Positions 29,386 through 33,500 of a stretch of DNA of 33,500 nucleotides are shown here, in pieces; within the stretch, counting starts at the first letter, position 1, and each line of letters starts with the position of its first letter. This DNA comes from Mesostigma viride (lineage: Eukaryota > Streptophyta > Mesostigmatophyceae > Mesostigmatales > Mesostigmataceae), in contig RPFO01000165.1 in assembly GCA_009746045.1 (NCBI GenBank), forward strand, positions 1,949,325 through 1,982,824. The letters are read 5' to 3'. A program made the position numbers and the translations under genes. The notes beneath the pieces are model-generated. The model had not been told where the DNA came from. It was given only the letters and a program-made list of their open reading frames with translations, and did not search any database.

Positions 29386-29444
29386 TAACTGATACCGTAC
29401 CAGGGGATTATGACTGGTGCGACCATCAGCATAATCAACAGTGA
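27489..29444 (+). CDS. Copia-like gag fused to integrase zinc-binding region, 3'-truncated
   Basis: A 651-codon frame from ATG 27489 (MASGTRSRTGE). Roughly the last 19 codons come from antisense gypsy target sequence. Residues about 60-250 resemble a helical gag core. A Gly/Arg/Lys-rich basic stretch follows at about 290-320. Then come two zinc knuckles, CERCFGRRHVRDDC (about 325-338) and CRKCHDVLRGHSVEAC (about 352-367). Residues about 567-604 carry the integrase zinc-binding pattern HRAYGH ... CPAC, and GDVMLL follows. A lone LDTGA occurs near residue 480, but the space around it is short for a protease. There is no internal stop. The integrase core, RT and RNase H are missing, so it is a remnant, although its ORF is clean. 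Confidence 0.7.
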   Translation: MASGTRSRTGEHTDPPSGEAAGTVLPRFSADEATRLMQTLVAQPELAKQFKHLMLAADDALNRGPLKQTEVPADLPADYTADDAADFLAALKRLRDGRADKDSELIGKFRAVFCSTTKHPNIANLVRIADDNKQTWEVFYNGLDAHLSRSKEEADEQAFNDFEGSAVNKANLPGAARDFKVFVHKHKLLDTLKPIFLCNRFLKKCDLSSDVHLTIATELKKKSAVSFDEGMLYLISCFKSAQSKPTASAALPSLRKVDTGASSSSGAEAPITRSELTAILKKVVGHGNNGGQRGRKRGHGGDAKQGDNPPAKRQQGASTDRKQRCERCFGRRHVRDDCRVRPDLELEDNLCRKCHDVLRGHSVEACKAKRIVVHGTREEWAERRAARKSGESTLDTPSFAQCVTLNRAVVEPDVVPKSNVTASSVSFRDVLTQSVDAALALSRQDHVLPEHGSTMRDLSNVVSSRSGVYNAERPSTTAAPQLDTGAVGPMRNVVTVQENAGRADVLGTHHPSVDLHIGKVLTRAAFRAASEAAQLANVTTPVVTPPVENPDNATAPQAVTLKLLAYQMHRAYGHEAQAKVEGAHMLGAPLYNELKNVRAQCPACIKIRKKSRGRHAKTPPLEREYLVGDVMLLTDTVPGDYDWCDHQHNQQ

Positions 29445-29989
29445 CAGGTTTGGTGTGAGGGATAGGGACTAGTCCTAAACGCCTAACTAGGGCTTCGCTC
29501 ACAAATGAGCTAGCCGCACCGCTATCCACTAACACGGAAACATTCATCAAGAGTTCATCAGCATGCAAGAAAGGTTCTACAACAGTGTGAGGGACCGCCA
29601 TTAAAAAACATAAGAGGACGTAAGGGTAGGGATGATTCAGCTCCTACAGAGGTTATGAAAACAGGCAGGCAAAAACTATTATCTGGGGTACTAGCTAAGG
29701 ACCTGTCCAGGTTACCCCCGCCTGACAGGCCTACTTTTCCCCCTCCCCCCCACATCCAGTGGGACTAACCCCGAAGAAGACCCTGGCGGAAAAGCCACTG
29801 CTGGAGGGTCACGAGGGAGCGAAGAGGGTGCAGGAGCCTGCTAATCATAGGGAAACCCTGAGGGTCCTGTCTGCACAGCATTCAGCCTACTAGGGGTAGC
29901 TGAGGGAATGCGTCCTGAAGCGGGGCGAATAGGAGCACGCTGAGGGGTACGAGGAGGGCGAGCATCGGGACGAGGGGGAGCACCAGAAA
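29386..29989 (-). pseudogene. Gypsy gag-protease linker and protease N-terminal half
   Basis: The part from about 29601 down encodes VSVLVDSGAASSFVSEALVRRLGL, a retropepsin with catalytic motif DSGA, and then TVDYADGRTSHNPLVRYQL. The upper part is a proline-rich linker in broken frames. The other half of the protease is at 26863-27135. Confidence 0.8.
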
Positions 29990-31452
29990 GGAACTTGGGG
30001 CACTCACGTTTAAGATGCATGGCCTACTTCCTTACAATGATAGCATGTAATATGAGATACATCAAGAGCCGAGAGGTCGGTAACACAAATATCTAACTCT
30101 TCTACATAGGAGTTTTCCTCCTCAGGGGTAAGGCTAATGTTATTTATACGGGAGCGGGTAGGAAGAGGAGTGGTAAAGAAATCTGCTACTGATGCTGTCG
30201 CACATGCTTGAGGGGTAGGTCAGTAAAGCGGTAGGCAGAGAACTGGCGTTTTACTTCACGTAATAAGGGTCTACTGAGGCCTTGAAGGAAACGGGCCCGT
30301 ACTTCTGCGCCCGACAAATCCCTAATACGTACCATGTGTGCATCAAATTCCTTCATATACTCCTTAAAGGATTTGGTACCTTGCTGCAGAGTGCCGAAGG
30401 CTAATCTATCCTGCCAATCTGCATCAGGAGGAACTAGATGGCTCTCTAATCTCAATTCTGCTACTGAGTTAGGGTAGGCATGGAAGGCCAAGGATTCACA
30501 CTGAATGAGGGTTGCAAGCTCAGAGGAAATACAGGTAGTAAGATAGTGAGGGACTAAAACTACATCGGGGAGACGCCATCTATTATGATTTTGCCACGAC
30601 TCTGTGTTTTGAGTCAGCAGCATAGTAAAGGTGAAAAACTGTTGAGGGAAAGACTTGACATCGAATTTGGGAAGGTTAGCAAAGAGGGGAAGGGCAGGGG
30701 GCTTAGGAGGATGGGAAGGATCAGATCTACCCATGGGGCCGCTGTCCTCCACTGCTACATAAGGGGGATAGAAAGAAGGGAGAGGAAAGGTTTTGGATAG
30801 AGGACGTCTAGAAGGGGCCACCGTTTCAGGCTGGTGCCCATAGGAGAAGGGGATGTCCAGTATATGGTTCATGAAGGGAGGAATAGGCAAAATGATCATA
30901 ATTTCTGTCATCTAGGGGCATGGTGCTAAAATCACTATTACAGTAACTTCTCAGCTCTGCTACACGGGAAGAAACCTGGGCAGCCTCGTAGGCCGTGTCA
31001 GGGTAGGACCAAGAGGCAGGAGGATGAAAGGGAACTGCACTAGGGCGACCAGAAGGGCCTACAGGGGCAGGGTTACGACCCATGTTATAAGCAGGGATGG
31101 AAGGAACAGGATGAGATTGAGGCCTAGAAGCATTCTCAGGAAGTGAGGACCTAATTGAGGGTTGAGCCAACGTTGCAGGAGGGGCAGGGGCCTGGTTCAA
31201 GGTAAAAGAAGGGTCTTCACTAAATCTGACACGCATACGTTGTTCAAAGGTTTGAGGGGTAACAGAGGAACGACGACGACCACTAGTGGTAGGGGAAGGA
31301 GGTGAGGTACGTTGGATACCTTGAGGAGTGAGGTGGTGTACCGTTTCCAGGGAGTCCCGTCTATTGCCACTAGTACTGTTGTTATTATTAGTAGTAGTAT
31401 TAGTATTATTAGTGGTAGGTATAGGTGACATCTCTCCACCCACGGAATCCAT
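29990..31452 (-). pseudogene. Gypsy gag
   Basis: It starts at ATG 31452 (MDSVGGEMSP). An Asn/Thr/Ser/Pro-rich N-terminus is followed, after a one-base frame change near 30850, by a retrotransposon gag core: LATLIQCESLAF, DWQDRLAFGTLQQG, SFKEYMKEFDAHMVRI and RARFLQGLSRPLLREVKRQF (about 30200-30500). A zinc knuckle is encoded at about 30005-30050: CYHCKEVGH, an indel, then LKRECPKF. Gag would form the particle around element RNA. At least two indels and a stop make it a pseudogene. The sequence upstream is the expected leader. Confidence 0.8.
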
Positions 31453-32340
31453 GTTCAATATGAGGAAAAACAATTAAGGTTGTAATAAGGAAAAATACAA
31501 CAACCTAAATTAATGCAAGGAAAACAAAAAGGAAAAACCTTTAATGTCCTAAGAAAAGAAAAACAAGTGAAATCAATCCTTTTTAACAACAGTAATAGAG
31601 AGAGAACCAAATTCCAAGGTGAGAGGAGTGTCAACACTAGAAGAAGAGGATGCAGCACGTCGAGGGGGAGACGAAGGAGGGGTAGCAAACCCTGCCAGCC
31701 GTTAAGAATGTACTCCAGCACAAGTACATTTGAAGTTTTTCCAAGTTTCCTGTTTTTTGCTTGTTTCAAGTTCAGTTTTGCATAAAAAGTGTCCCCATAG
31801 CCCCTGGATCTCATCTGGAGGTAGTTGAACTAGTATATGCTACAATATACTAGGTTGTAGTATTTTCTACTACATATATACTATAATGTACTAAATTGAA
31901 CTACATCTGAACTAATTGTAACTGTGATTGATGCCCCTGTAACGTCTCCCAATGCTCAATAACAGGTCTGGCCACCATTGGTGACCTCCTAGAGCCATTC
32001 ACAGCTGCATTTCGTGGATCACCGCACCAAAAAAAATTGTTTTACTTAGCCTTATCAACATGGGAATGAGGGCTTTGGTGTGCAAATATGCATGTGTGCT
32101 AAAAATTGGACATTCTGACACTGCGCGAGAGTTTGGTAACACTTAAGCACTTCAGGTCATGATCGAAGTATAGAATGAACCGATGCAAGCAATCAAGCAT
32201 TATGCAAGGAATGGAATGCTGCAATGAATTTTAGCAGTATTACTTGCAACTAGGGAACACACGATAAAGTCACGAATCTGACATGCATTGCGCCGTCATG
32301 GCACATGCATGAACATGTACACGAACAGAGGATCACGCGG
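31453..32340. other. Leader side of the gypsy element and unassigned flank
   Basis: No gene is supported. The first few hundred bases are AT-rich and should include the gypsy leader and possibly its 5' LTR, but I found no matching LTR at the other end and no clear TG...CA borders. Around 31820-31910 there is a short AT-rich patch with repeated ACTA and TAGTA motifs. From about 31920 on I see nothing recognisable. Confidence 0.4.
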
Positions 32341-33500
32341 ACGCCCACGCGCACGCGCATGGCAATCCCCATGCCCCCCGCCCCCCCCACACACAAGCCC
32401 CAACTCCAAACATTGCACCAATGGCCCACCCACCCAAACCCAACCCCAGCCCCCTGACCCCCCCAACGCCCATGCACACGCCGATGCCCCGCCCCGCCCC
32501 GCCCCCGCCCCGCCCCCGCCCGCCCCGCCCCCGCCCCGCCCCGCCCCCGCCCCGCCCCCCCGCCCCGCCCCGCCCCCGCCCCGCCCCCGCCCCGCCCCCG
32601 CCCCGCCCCCGCCCCGCCCCGCCCCGCCCCGCCCCCGCCCCGCCCCGCCCCCGCCCCCGCCCCCGCCCCGCCCCCGCCCCCCCCCCCCCGCCCCCCGCCC
32701 CCGCCCCCGCCCCGCCCCCGCCCCCCGCCCCGCCCCCGCCCCTGCCCCGCCCCCACCCCGCCCGCCCCCGCCCCCGCCCCGCCCCGCCCCCGCCCCCCCG
32801 CCCCCGCCCCGCCGCCCCGCCCCCGCCCCGCCCCCGCCCCGCCCCGCCCCCCGCCCCCGCCCCCGCCCCGCCCCCGCCCCCGCCCCCGCCCCCGCCCCGC
32901 CCCGCCCCCGCCCACCCACGCCCACGCCCACGCCCACGCCCACGCCCACGCCCCCCCCCGCCCCCCCCCCGCCCCGCCCCGCCCCGCCCCCGCCCCCGCC
33001 CCGCCCGCCCCCGCCCCCCCCGCCCCCGCCCCGCCCCCGCCCCCCCGCCCCCCCCCCGCCCCCGCCCCGCCCCCGCCCCCGCCCCCGCCCCGCCCCGCCC
33101 GCCCCGCGCCCCCGCCCCCGCCCCCGCCCCCGCCCCGCCCGCCCCCCCCCCGCCCCCGCCCCCGCCCCGCCCGCCCCGCCCCCGCCCCCGCCCCGCCCCC
33201 GCCCCCGCCCCGCCCGCCCCGCCCCGCCCCCGCCCCCGCCCCGCCCCCGCCCCGCCCCCGCCCCGCCCCGCCCCGCCCCGCCCCGCCCCGCCCCCGCCCC
33301 GGCCCCGCCCCGCCCCGGCCCCGCCCCCGCCGCCCCGCCCCGCCCACGCCCCGCCCCCGCCCACGCCCACGCCCACGCCCCGCCCCGCCCACGCCCACGC
33401 CCCGCCCACGCCCACGCCCACGCCCACGCCCACGCCCACGCCCACGCCCACGCCCACGCCCACGCCCACGCCCACGCCCACGCCCACGCCCACGCCCACG
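32341..33500. repeat. C-rich minisatellite running off the window
   Basis: From about 32466 the plus strand consists almost only of C4G and C5G units (CCCCGCCCCCG and similar). An internal CCCACG patch lies at about 32914-32950, and a clean (CCCACG)n tract runs from about 33400 to the end. The minus strand is correspondingly a run of G4-G5 blocks with strong G-quadruplex potential. The unit does not match the telomere repeats I know from plants or algae (TTTAGGG, TTTTAGGG). Long frames rich in Gly, Arg, Ala and Val on the minus strand are by-products of the repeat. Confidence 0.9.

Larger units (their letters stand above)
6117..31452 (-). mobile_element. Degenerate Ty3/gypsy chromovirus split by nested insertions
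   Basis: Minus-strand segments give the full gypsy order: gag (29990-31452), protease (29386-29989 and 26863-27135), RT (25012-25510 and 8907-9570), RNase H (8453-8900), integrase and the start of a chromodomain (6117-7973). The segments join in sequence when the insertions at 7974-8452, 9571-24996, 25515-26858 and about 27136-29385 are removed. Frames carry several stops and indels, so this is the oldest layer. The chromodomain ends abruptly at KVKWMY near 6117, where foreign sequence starts. No LTR could be delimited on either side. Confidence 0.9.

Noticed and set aside
32250-33499. Three long minus-strand reading frames (217 to 388 codons) of Gly, Arg, Ala and Val
   Set aside because: They are translations of the C-rich minisatellite. 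All frames of such a repeat stay open, and the proteins are pure low complexity.
33400-33500. Telomere repeat at the right end of the window
   Set aside because: CCCACG does not match known plant or algal telomere units, and it is continuous with the irregular C-rich minisatellite.

Overview
The window is transposon-packed nuclear DNA of a eukaryote. It is probably a green alga or a related protist, but I could not name the species. The reasons are a chromodomain Ty3/gypsy element, Copia-type elements, a LINE, CACTA-type and piggyBac-type DNA elements, AATAAA poly(A) signals, and no bacterial gene layout. I see no convincing single-copy host gene, rRNA or CRISPR array.

Layout. Positions 1-2707 are the 3' part of a Copia-like LTR retrotransposon (copy A): RT/RNase H end, long 3' noncoding region, 3' LTR. 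Positions 2708-6116 hold two tandem-repeat blocks and a frameshifted minus-strand coding region I do not recognise. Positions 6117 to about 31452 are one degenerate minus-strand Ty3/gypsy chromovirus (gag, protease, RT, RNase H, integrase, chromodomain) cut by a nest of younger insertions. Positions 31455-32340 hold nothing I recognise. From 32341 to the end there is a C-rich minisatellite that runs off the window.

The nest was read from duplicated target sites and from gypsy frames that reconnect when the insert is removed. A 479-bp CACTA-like element (7974-8452) sits in the RNase H region. A 5'-truncated LINE (9571-24996, 15-bp duplication) sits in the RT. Inside the LINE is a complete LTR retrotransposon (copy B, 9772-24366, 5-bp duplication GTTTT, two 647-bp LTRs in which I saw no difference). 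Inside copy B are a piggyBac-like element in gag (12341-14031, TTAA) and a 4.4-kb CACTA element in the 3' noncoding region (18496-22900, 2-bp duplication). Another piggyBac-like element (25515-26858) and a Copia-like gag/integrase fragment (about 27136-29385) split the gypsy protease and the region before its RT. The deepest point is four elements deep.

The most unusual object is copy B. Its LTRs start AGTTAG and end CTAACT instead of TG...CA. A 379-residue ORF of unknown function lies between the 5' LTR and gag. Its pol reads integrase, protease, RT, RNase H, with the protease after the integrase, which is not the usual Copia or gypsy order. Its RT catalytic motif is HGDD. The second Copia-like fragment (27489-29444) also goes from gag zinc knuckles to the integrase zinc-binding motif without an obvious full protease. 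Many reading frames differ by single-base indels; some may be assembly errors rather than biology.
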